Below are positions 33,784 to 41,636 of a stretch of DNA of 45,911 nt, one piece after another. The translations under genes and the position numbers were made by a program. The DNA lies in the NCBI GenBank assembly GCA_947588895.1, contig CANQBF010000004.1:1-45911 (forward strand), read 5' to 3'. This DNA is from an uncultured Bacilli bacterium (GTDB lineage Bacteria; Bacillota_I; Bacilli_A; RF39; UBA660). Positions within the stretch are counted from its first letter, which is position 1; each line of letters begins with the position of its first letter. The notes under the pieces were generated by a model. That model searched no databases, was not told the DNA's origin, and saw only the letters and a list, made by a program, of their open reading frames with translations.

Positions 33784-34524
33784 TTAAAGTAATCTAAGTA
33801 ATTTTTTCCAAGTTTTATTACCTTTAGTAATTACACCATCAACCATACAATTATGGTCTTTTTGAAATTGCTTTACAGCTTTAGTAAATTTAGGTCCTGC
33901 TACACCATCAACATTTCCAACACTTGGATAACCGATTTCTTTTAAATATTCTTGAATATATTTAACTGCTTTATGCCGTCTATTGGTAGTACTTGAGATA
34001 GTTATCGTTTTACTTAAAGTTTCTTTACCTGGATAACCATCAACTTTAGCATTAAATACTCTTTGAATATTTCTTACAAACTTATGGAAATAATCATTCT
34101 CAAAATTAGTATAACCTAGGAGGTATGGAAGTGGATCTACTGCTACTCGTTTATCATTTAAAATAGCAAAGTGTAAATGAGCCCCAAAACTATTACCAGT
34201 ATTACCCATACTACCTACGATATCACCTTTATTAATATTATCTCCTACTTTAACTTTAAAACTATCTTTCTTTAAATGTTGATATCTAGAAATATAATTA
34301 TTTTGATGTTGTATTTCAACATAATATCCCATTAATTCATGACATTTAGCTTTAATTACTTTTCCATTATCAATAGCAATAATATCGTCTAAACTACTAT
34401 TTTTACCTACCATATCTATACCATTATGATTTTTACGATTAGTATTTCTTGTTTTATAATCACTTGTTACATAATGTTCTTTATGTAATAAAACATTATT
34501 TTTAACATCTATTCTTTTTCGCAT
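33784..34524 (-). CDS. M23 metallopeptidase with peptidoglycan-binding domain, no signal peptide
   Basis: A zinc endopeptidase of the LytM/lysostaphin type that cuts peptidoglycan cross-bridges. The zinc ligands are H33 and D37 in NHNGID and the histidines of HLHF (H116, H118). Residues 145-246 hold a C-terminal PG_binding_1 domain (GNVDGVAGPKFTKAVKQFQKDHNCMVDG) with an apparently degenerate first copy (NAKVDGYPGKETLSKT). It is 246 residues long and starts MRKRIDVKN, with no signal peptide or membrane segment. It must therefore act in the cytoplasm-derived compartment, be released by lysis (endolysin or mother-cell lysis enzyme), or leave by another route. RBS AAGGGGA lies in the stem of a leader hairpin. 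Confidence 0.85.
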   Translation of the reverse strand: MRKRIDVKNNVLLHKEHYVTSDYKTRNTNRKNHNGIDMVGKNSSLDDIIAIDNGKVIKAKCHELMGYYVEIQHQNNYISRYQHLKKDSFKVKVGDNINKGDIVGSMGNTGNSFGAHLHFAILNDKRVAVDPLPYLLGYTNFENDYFHKFVRNIQRVFNAKVDGYPGKETLSKTITISSTTNRRHKAVKYIQEYLKEIGYPSVGNVDGVAGPKFTKAVKQFQKDHNCMVDGVITKGNKTWKKLLRLL

Positions 34525-34532
34525 TAAAAATC

Positions 34533-34575
34533 CCCTTCACTCATAAGATATGCGAAATATCTTTAAATGAAAGGG
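34533..34575 (-). promoter_or_regulatory. leader hairpin covering the M23 ribosome binding site
   Basis: AAGATAT (34545-34551) and ATATCTT (34557-34563) form the top stem, CAT/ATG extends it, and CCCTT (34533-34537) pairs with AAGGG (34571-34575) at the base. In the minus-strand mRNA the M23 RBS AAGGGG is the 3' basal arm, so the hairpin may hide it. No T-run follows, so it is not a typical terminator. Confidence 0.4.
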
Positions 34576-34582
34576 CTTATAC

Positions 34583-35713
34583 CTAAGCTAATTTAAATAT
34601 AACATAAGTTAAGAATATTAATAATAAAGTATAAACTATACCACCATTAATATGTTCACTCTTACTACTTTTATATTTTATTCCTACTAACATAGTAGCT
34701 AAATACCCTCCAATTAAACCACCAATATGAGCTGCATTATCAATACCACTAATAGTAAAACCTAAAATTAAATTAATTATAATTATAGGTATTATTTGAT
34801 TAGTTAAAGCATTAGATAAATAAATACGATAATGATATCCAAAATATAATAATGAACCCATTAAACCAAAGATAGCACCACTTGCACCAAGTGACATCGA
34901 ATCTTTTAAGAATACGGCACTAAACATACTTCCCATTAAAGCACTAAGAATATATATAATGGAAAATTTAGTTTTACCAATAACAGTTTCTAATTGACTA
35001 CCAATAACCCATAAAGAATACATATTAACCACTAAATGAACTAAACCACCATGTAAAAAGGCACTAGTAAGTAAACGATAAAATTCAAAGTTTAAAAATC
35101 CTTGTTTACTATTAGCAAACATATATATATATTCTGGTTTAATAATTGTTACAAAATAACATAAGACACATAAGATAATTAATATTTTAGTAATTATTAT
35201 TTTCTTTGGTCTAAATACTTCTTCATATTTATCATTTTCTTCTGCTGTCTTTTTATTAATATCTTCCGTAGCACTTAATACTTTCATAATATTATTAGTT
35301 CTTTGTAAATGTTCGGTTTTAATTTTTGGAAATAATTCGCCAAGTAATTTATTCTTTTTTAAATCATTTATATTACTTACATTAACTGTATTAATTACTT
35401 TATTATCTTCTAATTTAACATTATCATTCATATCTAAACAAATATTTAATACTTTCATTTTAAATGATAAAGTCTTTCTTTTAATTTGTCTTATAACAAA
35501 ACCCATTTTAAACATATCCATATTAAATTGTTCTTCATTATGAATATATTTAGAATTAATACGAATTATTTTATAGGGTGCATCTAAATTTTCTAACCAA
35601 ATTTCATTTTGAGCACCTTTAACATTAATTGGTGAATAATCTTCTTCAGTAACAAAATAATGTACTAAACTCATTATTAATTCATCTTTATTATTAAAAA
35701 TACTATTATCCAT
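34583..35713 (-). CDS. rhomboid family intramembrane serine protease (GluP/YqgP-like)
   Basis: A 376-residue protein. An N-terminal cytoplasmic domain of about 165 residues is followed by about seven membrane helices. The rhomboid motifs are present: HGGLVHLVVNMYSLWVIG, the catalytic serine in GASGAIFG and the catalytic histidine in NAAHIGG. The Bacillus homologue acts in membrane protein quality control. RBS AAAGGAG precedes the ATG and the promoter at 35733-35761 drives it, probably with the M23 gene 58 bases downstream. It is shorter than YqgP, which has extra C-terminal repeats. Confidence 0.9.
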   Translation of the reverse strand: MDNSIFNNKDELIMSLVHYFVTEEDYSPINVKGAQNEIWLENLDAPYKIIRINSKYIHNEEQFNMDMFKMGFVIRQIKRKTLSFKMKVLNICLDMNDNVKLEDNKVINTVNVSNINDLKKNKLLGELFPKIKTEHLQRTNNIMKVLSATEDINKKTAEENDKYEEVFRPKKIIITKILIILCVLCYFVTIIKPEYIYMFANSKQGFLNFEFYRLLTSAFLHGGLVHLVVNMYSLWVIGSQLETVIGKTKFSIIYILSALMGSMFSAVFLKDSMSLGASGAIFGLMGSLLYFGYHYRIYLSNALTNQIIPIIIINLILGFTISGIDNAAHIGGLIGGYLATMLVGIKYKSSKSEHINGGIVYTLLLIFLTYVIFKLA

Positions 35714-35732
35714 TATTACTCCTTTTCATATT

Positions 35733-35761
35733 ATTTTACCCTTTTTCATAATATTAGTAAA
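35733..35761 (-). promoter_or_regulatory. promoter of the rhomboid protease gene
   Basis: On the minus strand TTTACT (35761-35756) and TAAAAT (35738-35733) have a 17-base spacer, 20 bases before the ATG. Confidence 0.5.
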
Positions 35762-35771
35762 GGGTGAAATT

Positions 35772-36092
35772 ATGTATTTATTTTTTCTTATTTATATTGC
35801 AATAATATTATATATTATCTATCCAATTTGTAAAATAGTTTGGTATGATTTACTTGATAGAGATTTAACATTTTTATTATGTACTAATTATCTCTTATTA
35901 TTTTTATTATCTATTATCTTTGATTATCAAACTAATTTATTATTTAGTATTTTAACTAGTTTAACATTAGTTATATTTTCATTTTTATTAGTAAGAAAGA
36001 TTAAATCAACACTAGGTTGTTATCAACTTTTAAGTATTCCTTATTTTTGTTTTTGCGTTTATCTATTTAGTAATATTTTAGTATTAATTTAA
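35772..36092 (+). CDS. small hypothetical membrane protein
   Basis: A 106-residue protein made of about four membrane helices (1-20, 33-50, 55-77, 84-105) with a short positive loop RKIKSTLGCY. RBS AAAGGGTGA is six bases before the ATG. It is divergent from the rhomboid gene and its 3' end overlaps rluD (opposite strand) by 9 bases. I do not recognise a family. The topology recalls parts of prepilin peptidases, but no GxGD motif is present, so this is not proposed. Confidence 0.55.
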   Translation: MYLFFLIYIAIILYIIYPICKIVWYDLLDRDLTFLLCTNYLLLFLLSIIFDYQTNLLFSILTSLTLVIFSFLLVRKIKSTLGCYQLLSIPYFCFCVYLFSNILVLI

Positions 36093-36965
36093 TTTATCAA
36101 TAAAGTCTTGAAAATATTTAGGTAAATCACTTTCAAATTGTAAATTTTCTTTAGTTATAGGATGAGTAAATCTTATAACTTTTGAATGTAAGAATTGTCC
36201 AAATTCAGTAGCATTTTTATTTTGATATACTGGGTCATTATATACTGGATAACCAATATATGCCATATGTACTCTTATTTGATGAGTTCTACCTGTTTCT
36301 AATACTAAACTTACTAAAGTATAATTTTGATATCTTTTAATTACTTTTAAATTAGTTTTAGCAATTTTACCATCACTTCTTACTTCCATTTTATTAAAGT
36401 TGGTTTTACTTCTTCCTATTGGAGCATCAATATATGCTGTACTTGATGGAAATCTCCCTACTAAAAGAGCATAATATTCACGATATACTCTTTTATTTTT
36501 AAAATCTTCTTTTAATATTTCATGAGCTTTATTACTTTTACATACTAACATTAAACCAGATGTATCTTTATCTAAACGATGAACTATTCCAACTCTTTCT
36601 TCTCCCTCTAAGTCACTTAATTCATCAGTATGATACAAAAGCCCACTTACAAGAGTATTATTATGATTACCATTACCAGGATGTACAACTAACCCACTTG
36701 GTTTATCAATAACCATAATATCATCATCTTCATAAACAATGTTTAAATCCATTTTAACAGGACTAATTTCATCTTCAATTATATAATTGGGATTTATTTC
36801 TATTTTATCATCTATTTTTACTTTATAACTAGGTTTAACTTGTTTATCATTTACTTTTATATAATTATCTTTTAACATTTTTGTGATTAATTCCCGACTA
36901 TAGTCGGTATTCATAGCTAAATATTTATCGATTCTTATATCATTTTCTTTAACTATTATTTCCAT
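36084..36965 (-). CDS. rluD: RluA-family pseudouridine synthase (RluD/YlyB)
   Basis: The enzyme isomerises uridines in large-subunit rRNA. An S4 RNA-binding domain (about 1-60, RIDKYLAMN..SRELITKMLKDNYIKVN) is followed by the catalytic domain with HRLDKDTSGLM, the nucleophile being D132. The ATG at 36965 has AAGGAAG at a six-base spacing, while the in-frame ATG at 36992 lies far inside lspA without RBS. The start overlaps the lspA end by 17 bases. The lspA-rluD order equals lspA-ylyB in Bacillus. Confidence 0.92.
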   Translation of the reverse strand: MEIIVKENDIRIDKYLAMNTDYSRELITKMLKDNYIKVNDKQVKPSYKVKIDDKIEINPNYIIEDEISPVKMDLNIVYEDDDIMVIDKPSGLVVHPGNGNHNNTLVSGLLYHTDELSDLEGEERVGIVHRLDKDTSGLMLVCKSNKAHEILKEDFKNKRVYREYYALLVGRFPSSTAYIDAPIGRSKTNFNKMEVRSDGKIAKTNLKVIKRYQNYTLVSLVLETGRTHQIRVHMAYIGYPVYNDPVYQNKNATEFGQFLHSKVIRFTHPITKENLQFESDLPKYFQDFIDKLN

Positions 36966-37416
36966 CAATATCTTCCTTTTTAAATATGGCAATTACAAGT
37001 AATAACATACCTAGTATAATACATATATCTGCTAAATTAAATACTGGATAATCATAACCAAAAATAATAAAATCTAAAAAATCAATAACATAACCATTAA
37101 ATAAACGATTAATAAGATTACCAATAATACCACCATAAACTAAACTAAAAGCAAATGTATTTCTTAAATTATCTTTAAAATTCTTTTGATATATTATTAA
37201 AAATATTAAAAAGACAATACTAATAATTATTAAAACAAATCTACTATTAGCTAAGATATTCCAACTAGCACCAGTATTATATACTTTAGTTATATTAAAG
37301 AAATTATTAATTATTTTAAAACTTTCGCCAGCAATAAAAAATTTATCAACTAACGATTTAGTTAATATATCTAAAAATATCCATAATATAGTTAAACAAA
37401 TTAATTTCTTTTTCAT
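36949..37416 (-). CDS. lspA: lipoprotein signal peptidase LspA
   Basis: LspA cuts the signal peptide of diacylglyceryl-modified prolipoproteins in the membrane. The 155-residue protein has four helices and the two catalytic aspartates, in GYVIDFLDF (D112) and FNLADICI (D130), preceded by the family motif NTGASWNIL. I use ATG 37416 with GGGA upstream; the earlier in-frame ATG at 37449 lies within the promoter. It is read from its own promoter together with rluD. Confidence 0.93.
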   Translation of the reverse strand: MKKKLICLTILWIFLDILTKSLVDKFFIAGESFKIINNFFNITKVYNTGASWNILANSRFVLIIISIVFLIFLIIYQKNFKDNLRNTFAFSLVYGGIIGNLINRLFNGYVIDFLDFIIFGYDYPVFNLADICIILGMLLLVIAIFKKEDIDGNNS

Positions 37417-37431
37417 ATTAATCCCAACTAA

Positions 37432-37460
37432 ATTATACCATATTATCAATTAATTAACAA
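37432..37460 (-). promoter_or_regulatory. promoter of lspA-rluD
   Basis: On the minus strand TTGTTA (37460-37455) and TATAAT (37437-37432) have a 17-base spacer with extended TG. It directly follows the ylmC terminator, so lspA is uncoupled from the sigma factor genes. Confidence 0.7.
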
Positions 37461-37505
37461 ATTATAAAAGATGTTATTCTTATAAATCAACAAGAATAAC
37501 ATCTT
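37461..37505 (-). terminator. 14-bp terminator after ylmC
   Basis: AAGATGTTATTCTT (37468-37481) and AAGAATAACATCTT (37492-37505) are perfectly complementary with a 10-nt loop. On the minus strand TTTATAAT follows. The stem overlaps the last codons of ylmC. Confidence 0.75.
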
Positions 37506-37701
37506 CCCCTATCTTTTTTATTTTTTCAAAACTAAAAGAAGATTCTCCTCCCCTAGTCATCTTTTTTAACATTTTTCTTTCTTCTGATACAAAATAAATA
37601 ATTTTTCCCGTTGTATCAATTTTAGCATCAATAATTCTTCCTAAATTATTACCATCTTTAACATTAATAATATCTTTAGTTTGTAAATCACTTAAAAGCA
37701 T
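37480..37701 (-). CDS. ylmC: YlmC/YmxH family sporulation-associated protein
   Basis: A 73-residue PRC-barrel-like protein. LLSDLQTKDIINVKDGNNLGRIIDAKID is the family pattern and matches YlmC/YmxH, small proteins found next to sigG in spore formers; their exact role is unclear. ATG 37701 has AAGGTGG five bases upstream; a GTG at 37710 would add three residues but overlaps the RBS. It lies 31 bases after sigG and is co-transcribed with it. Confidence 0.82.
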   Translation of the reverse strand: MLLSDLQTKDIINVKDGNNLGRIIDAKIDTTGKIIYFVSEERKMLKKMTRGGESSFSFEKIKKIGEDVILVDL

Positions 37702-37732
37702 ATAATCCACCTTACTAAAGTATATGTTTTAT

Positions 37733-38506
37733 TTATATTAATTTTCGCACATTTTCAATCGCATTTTTCTCAATTCTTGATACTTGAGCTTGACTTATTC
37801 CCATTGCATCAGCAATCTCCATTTGGGTTTTTCCAACAATAAATCTCGATATCAATATTTCTTTTTCTCTATCTTTGATTTTTTGTAAAGCTTTCCTTAG
37901 GGAAATTAACATATCTCTATCAGTATTTATATCTTTGGTATCAGCAATTTGGTCAGCAAGATATATAGTATCTCCCCCATCATTATATATAGGTTCAAAT
38001 ATACTCATCGGGTCTTTTAAACTATCCATTGCATAAGTTATTTCATATTCATCTATTCCTAAATAAAGAGCAATTTCTTCATTAGTTGGATTAGTACCAT
38101 GAATACTTAAGTATTCATCTTGAAATTTAATAATTTTATATGCTAAGTCTTTAACGCTTCGACTAACTCTAATGGAAGTGTTATCTCTAATATATCTTTT
38201 AACTTCCCCAATGATAAGGGGCACGGCATATGTTGATAGTCTTAAACCTAATGTAACATCAAAATTATCAATAGCTTTAATTAAACCTATTACCCCAACT
38301 TGAAATAAATCATCCATATTATATTTAGTATTATTAAATCTTTTTAATATTGATAAAACTAATTTTAAATTACCATTAATAAGTAACTCTTTTGCACTTT
38401 CATCACCATTTCTTAATCTTTCAAATAATTCAGTTGTTTCTTTATTTGTTAACACTACTAAATTATTTGTATTTATACCAGTTATATCTACTTTATATTT
38501 TGCCAT
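37733..38506 (-). CDS. sigG: forespore sigma factor SigG
   Basis: SigG directs late gene expression in the engulfed forespore. The start KYKVDITGINTNNLVVLTN corresponds to the SigG N-terminus (NKVEICGVDTSKLPVL in Bacillus). Core-binding region 2 (NLKLVLSILKRFNN, DDLFQVGVIGLIKAIDNF), FEPIYNDGGD and the helix-turn-helix KTQMEIADAMGISQAQVSRIEK match closely. It is 257 residues. ATG 38506 is five bases from GAAAGGGA; ATG 38521 lies inside the promoter. It follows sigE after a strong terminator, so it has its own control. The SigG-type -35/-10 upstream suggests autoregulation. Confidence 0.95.
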   Translation of the reverse strand: MAKYKVDITGINTNNLVVLTNKETTELFERLRNGDESAKELLINGNLKLVLSILKRFNNTKYNMDDLFQVGVIGLIKAIDNFDVTLGLRLSTYAVPLIIGEVKRYIRDNTSIRVSRSVKDLAYKIIKFQDEYLSIHGTNPTNEEIALYLGIDEYEITYAMDSLKDPMSIFEPIYNDGGDTIYLADQIADTKDINTDRDMLISLRKALQKIKDREKEILISRFIVGKTQMEIADAMGISQAQVSRIEKNAIENVRKLI

Positions 38507-38525
38507 AAAAATCCCTTTCATATCT

Positions 38526-38556
38526 TATTGTGAGATAAAAGATATTTTTTTATACA
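38526..38556 (-). promoter_or_regulatory. candidate sigma-G/sigma-F promoter of sigG
   Basis: On the minus strand TGTATA (38556-38551) is followed after 18 bases by CACAATA (38532-38526). This fits the SigG pattern GHATR-18-CATNNTA with one mismatch. The leader would be only about 14-20 bases, starting at or just before the RBS. No sigma-A promoter is evident in this gap. Confidence 0.4.
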
Positions 38557-38632
38557 AAATATTTTAAACAACTTATTTTCATTCCATTCAATACTTCTAA
38601 TTTCTCTATTCATTACATCATCATTTAATAAC

Positions 38633-38670
38633 ATGTAAAAAAGTTTTGCAAGTACATTTGCAAAACTTTT
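38633..38670 (-). terminator. intrinsic terminator of sigE
   Basis: AAAAGTTTTGCAA (38639-38651) and TTGCAAAACTTTT (38658-38670) form a 13-bp stem with a 6-nt loop. On the minus strand six T residues follow. Confidence 0.8.
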
Positions 38671-38700
38671 GATTTTTTGACTTTTTGCAAACGCAAAATA

Positions 38701-39405
38701 TTATATTTTCATAATACTTTGTAATTTTTTTACTACTTTTTTTTCAATTCTTGAAATATAAGATTGACTTATACCTAACATTTCAGCTACTTCTTTTTGG
38801 GTATATTCTTCGGTATTATTAAGACCATATCTAAGAGTCATTATTTCTTTTTCTCTTTTATCTAAAATATCTATTTCTTTTTTTAAAGTTTCTTTATCCA
38901 TTACATTTTCAAATTCTTTAGGAACAACATCATTATCAGTACCTAAAATATCTTCCAATTTAAGTTCATTACCTTCAGCATCAAAATTTAATGTTTCTTC
39001 TAAACTAACTTCAATCTTTTTTCGTTTATTTTTTCTTAAAAACATTAATATTTCATTGGCAATACATCTTGATGCATAAGTAGCAAGTTTAATATTTTTA
39101 TCTATTTTATAAGTATTTATTCCTTTAATTAAACCAATGGAACCAATAGATACTAAATCTTCAATATCAAATCCAGTATTTTCATATTTTTTTGCTAAAA
39201 ACACTACTAATCTTAAATTATGTTCAATTAAGATATTTCTAGCTTCGATATCGCCACTTTTAGCTTTTATTAAATATTCTAATTCTTTATCTTTAGGAAG
39301 TGGTGGTGGTAATTTATCAGTTGCTCCCACAAAGAAACAATCATTGTACTTATTTTTTAAAAACGCAATTATTTTTTGAAATAAATTTATTTTTATCCCT
39401 CCCAT
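38701..39405 (-). CDS. sigE: mother-cell sigma factor SigE (with pro-sequence)
   Basis: SigE is the first mother-cell sigma factor, made as an inactive precursor and cut by SpoIIGA. The N-terminal pro-region (about 1-29, amphipathic, ending CFFVGATDKLPPPL) corresponds to the Bacillus cleavage region YYIGGSEALPPPL. Region 2 (NLRLVVFLAKKYENTGFDIEDLVSIGSIGLIKGINTY, ATYASRCIANEILMFLR) and the region 4 helix-turn-helix (YTQKEVAEMLGISQSYISRIEKK) are complete. The ATG at 39405 overlaps the spoIIGA end by 13 bases and has no RBS before it; instead GGGAGGG lies just after it. Coupled reinitiation, or a rare ATA start at codon 6, are the options. Confidence 0.95.
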   Translation of the reverse strand: MGGIKINLFQKIIAFLKNKYNDCFFVGATDKLPPPLPKDKELEYLIKAKSGDIEARNILIEHNLRLVVFLAKKYENTGFDIEDLVSIGSIGLIKGINTYKIDKNIKLATYASRCIANEILMFLRKNKRKKIEVSLEETLNFDAEGNELKLEDILGTDNDVVPKEFENVMDKETLKKEIDILDKREKEIMTLRYGLNNTEEYTQKEVAEMLGISQSYISRIEKKVVKKLQSIMKI

Positions 39406-40142
39406 AAATTATAATTTAATAAGCAATTTACATTATCAAATCCTTGAAATTCATTAGATACTCCCAGTAAATAATTAGTATATATTTTATTATCAACAAT
39501 AATATTTTTAATACTTATACAAGGAAGTAAGCTATGATTATTAATAGTATTAATAGGTACATACATTGGACTTCTTATATTATATATGCCCTTTAATGTT
39601 TTTTTATTAACTAAAATTATATATTTATTAGTTATTGGATCTTTTAATTTATTACCAGTATCTAAAAATCCATTTAATTCTAAAGTTTTATTATTTTTAA
39701 AAGTAATTATTACTTTTTTATAATAATTAACTATTTTCTTTAAACTCTTTTGTTCTTTAATATAAATAAATAATATAACTGGTGCAATAGACAAACTAAT
39801 GGGATAAGCTAAATTATTAAATTCTATTTTTAAAAAATAAAGAAAACCAGCTAAAATAACTGATGACATATATAAATATAAAACATTATTGATAAAGTAT
39901 TTAATATTTTTATAAGAAAAAGCAATTAATAACATAATTAAACCTAGTATAATATTAATAATTAATAATAGATATTTGTTAATTTTTAACATTATACTTA
40001 GTGTTGTTAATGATCCAAAAATACTAGCAATTAATATTCTTTTAAATTTAATATTTCTTTTTAATGTGATATTAACAGTTAATAATAATAACATATCATA
40101 AATAAAATTTAATATTAATAATAAATCAATATATATTATCAT
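39393..40142 (-). CDS. spoIIGA: SpoIIGA, pro-SigE processing aspartic protease
   Basis: SpoIIGA sits in the septal membrane and cleaves pro-SigE in response to the forespore signal protein SpoIIR. The 249-residue protein has five membrane helices in the first 125 residues and a cytoplasmic protease domain. The catalytic aspartate is in LNGFLDTGNKLKDP, the pepsin-like DTG-type motif of the family. ATG 40142 is five bases from GGTGA; an upstream in-frame ATG would add 13 residues without an RBS. It overlaps sigE, as in Bacillus. SpoIIR is not in this window. Confidence 0.9.
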   Translation of the reverse strand: MIIYIDLLLILNFIYDMLLLLTVNITLKRNIKFKRILIASIFGSLTTLSIMLKINKYLLLIINIILGLIMLLIAFSYKNIKYFINNVLYLYMSSVILAGFLYFLKIEFNNLAYPISLSIAPVILFIYIKEQKSLKKIVNYYKKVIITFKNNKTLELNGFLDTGNKLKDPITNKYIILVNKKTLKGIYNIRSPMYVPINTINNHSLLPCISIKNIIVDNKIYTNYLLGVSNEFQGFDNVNCLLNYNLWEG

Positions 40143-40158
40143 TTTATTCACCACATTA

Positions 40159-40195
40159 ATTATATAAAAATAATACGACAAAATTTGTCGTATTA
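40159..40195 (-). promoter_or_regulatory. spoIIGA -10 box and palindrome with Spo0A-box-like arms
   Basis: TAATACGACA (40171-40180) and TGTCGTATTA (40186-40195) form a palindrome with a 5-nt centre. Each arm reads outward as TTTGTCGTA, one mismatch from the Spo0A box TTTGTCGAA. A TATAAT (40164-40159, minus) follows 9 bases later without a good -35 box, as in Spo0A-activated promoters. The palindrome is also followed by T residues, so it can be the terminator of the ATPase gene. Confidence 0.45.
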
Positions 40196-40205
40196 TAGAA
40201 TTAAA

Positions 40206-41471
40206 TTAAGGTTTTAATGCTGTTATTGGTAAAATATATATTCCCGTTTCTTTATCTTTAATAATCGCATTTATATTACTTACAATTATAGCCATAAATT
40301 TTGGCTTAACAAGCATATTATCATAAAATTTTAATAAATCTTGTTTTGCTTTAAGAACACTATTAACTCCTAGTTTTATTTCAATAGCTCCATAATCACC
40401 ACCTGGAAATTCTAAAATAGCATCTACCTCTAATCCAGAAACATTATCTCTAAAATGATACAAATGGCCATTTAAATACTCTATATATATTCTTAAATCT
40501 CTTTCTACTAAAGATTCAAACAAAAAACCAAATGTATTCATATCTTTAAGCAATTTTTCTTCAGTTAAATTAAGACAAGCACAAGCTAAAGAAGGGTCAG
40601 TAAAATGTCTTTTGGGAGCTTTTCCTAATCTTTCTTTAGAGCGATAATTCTCACTATAAGCTTCTTGATTTTCTATTAAATATAATCTATCCAGCACATC
40701 TAAATAATCATTTAAAGTTATTCTACTTTGAATAATTTCTTCAGTATCTTGAAAATCAGTAATATCTTTAAGTATAGTTTCTTTACTAACTATTGATGAT
40801 TCATTTCTAGCTAAAGACTTTAATAACATTAACATTTTTGTACGGTCTCTTTTTTTGCCATCATTAATATCTTTATCTAATATTGCTTCTATATAACTTT
40901 TAGGTATTAAATCAATTAATTTTGTTTGTAAATTAGATGGCCAGCCACCTCTTATAATAAGTTTAGCAATATCTCTTATATTAGTTTCTTTTAATTTTTT
41001 ATTTTTTTGAGTGCCATTAAACATATCAGTTAATGAAGCATCACCAGTAGAATCTTTAGATTCATATAAACTCATTGGATACATTTTTAATTTGCCAATG
41101 CGACCAGCACCAGAGTGAAATATTTTATCTTTTTCTATTTCTTTTAATTCAGTAGAACATGTTAAAATATATTTACCCTTTATTTCGTTTTCATCACATT
41201 TTCTTCGAATTTTATCCCATACTTGAGGCATAAGAGTCCATTCATCAATTAATGATGGATATTCATCATTTAAAATTAGCTCTAAATCAAATAAGGCCAT
41301 TGTTTTAGTTGAATCATCATCTAAGTAAAAAATACTATTAGCATGTTTAACGGATGACCAAGTTTTACCACACCATTTTGGACCTACTACAGAAATAGCT
41401 CCAAAAGTTTGTAAATAATCTTCCATCTTTGAATCAATAAGTCTTGGTAAATAATTATCTTTATTTTCCAT
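40206..41471 (-). CDS. ATP-binding protein, AAA_14 plus DUF4143
   Basis: A 421-residue protein of the common AAA_14/DUF4143 class. The Walker A is VVGPKWCGKTWSS (28-40). The acidic Walker B-like segment SLIDEWTLMP (73-82) follows, and the C-terminal part has the DUF4143 pattern RHFTDPSLACACLNL and a PD-(D/E)XK-like core, LEVDAILEFPGGDYGAIEIKLG. Function of the family is unknown; nuclease or toxin-antitoxin-like roles have been proposed because of the C-terminal fold. It interrupts the conserved ftsZ-spoIIGA link and is bounded by its own promoter, terminator and a 23-bp tandem repeat, which points to insertion. Confidence 0.85.
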   Translation of the reverse strand: MENKDNYLPRLIDSKMEDYLQTFGAISVVGPKWCGKTWSSVKHANSIFYLDDDSTKTMALFDLELILNDEYPSLIDEWTLMPQVWDKIRRKCDENEIKGKYILTCSTELKEIEKDKIFHSGAGRIGKLKMYPMSLYESKDSTGDASLTDMFNGTQKNKKLKETNIRDIAKLIIRGGWPSNLQTKLIDLIPKSYIEAILDKDINDGKKRDRTKMLMLLKSLARNESSIVSKETILKDITDFQDTEEIIQSRITLNDYLDVLDRLYLIENQEAYSENYRSKERLGKAPKRHFTDPSLACACLNLTEEKLLKDMNTFGFLFESLVERDLRIYIEYLNGHLYHFRDNVSGLEVDAILEFPGGDYGAIEIKLGVNSVLKAKQDLLKFYDNMLVKPKFMAIIVSNINAIIKDKETGIYILPITALKP

Positions 41472-41495
41472 AAAATCCCCCTCATTTCTAATTTA

Positions 41496-41524
41496 AGAAT
41501 AACACATTAATTTTAAAAAAGCAA
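41496..41524 (-). promoter_or_regulatory. promoter of the AAA_14/DUF4143 gene
   Basis: On the minus strand TTGCTT (41524-41519) and TATTCT (41501-41496) have a 17-base spacer and an extended TG. It lies between the tandem repeat and the gene. Confidence 0.5.
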
Positions 41525-41530
41525 TTTTAA

Positions 41531-41636
41531 TATACATTTTTTAAGACTTTTGATATACATTTTTTAAGACTTTTGATATACATTTTTTAAGACTTTTGAT
41601 ATACATTTTTTAAGACTTTTGATATACATTTTTTAA
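41531..41636. repeat. 23-bp tandem repeat, four copies plus a partial fifth
   Basis: The unit TATACATTTTTTAAGACTTT followed by TGA begins at 41531, 41554, 41577 and 41600. A partial copy of 14 bases begins at 41623. The four full copies appear identical. It lies between the ftsZ terminator and the ATPase promoter, upstream of the latter. The 23-base step is about two helical turns, so copies face nearly the same side of DNA. There are no spacers, so it is not a CRISPR array. Confidence 0.95.

Noticed and set aside
41531-41636. Possible CRISPR array
   Set aside because: The 23-bp units are directly adjacent, with no variable spacers, and no cas gene is present in the window.
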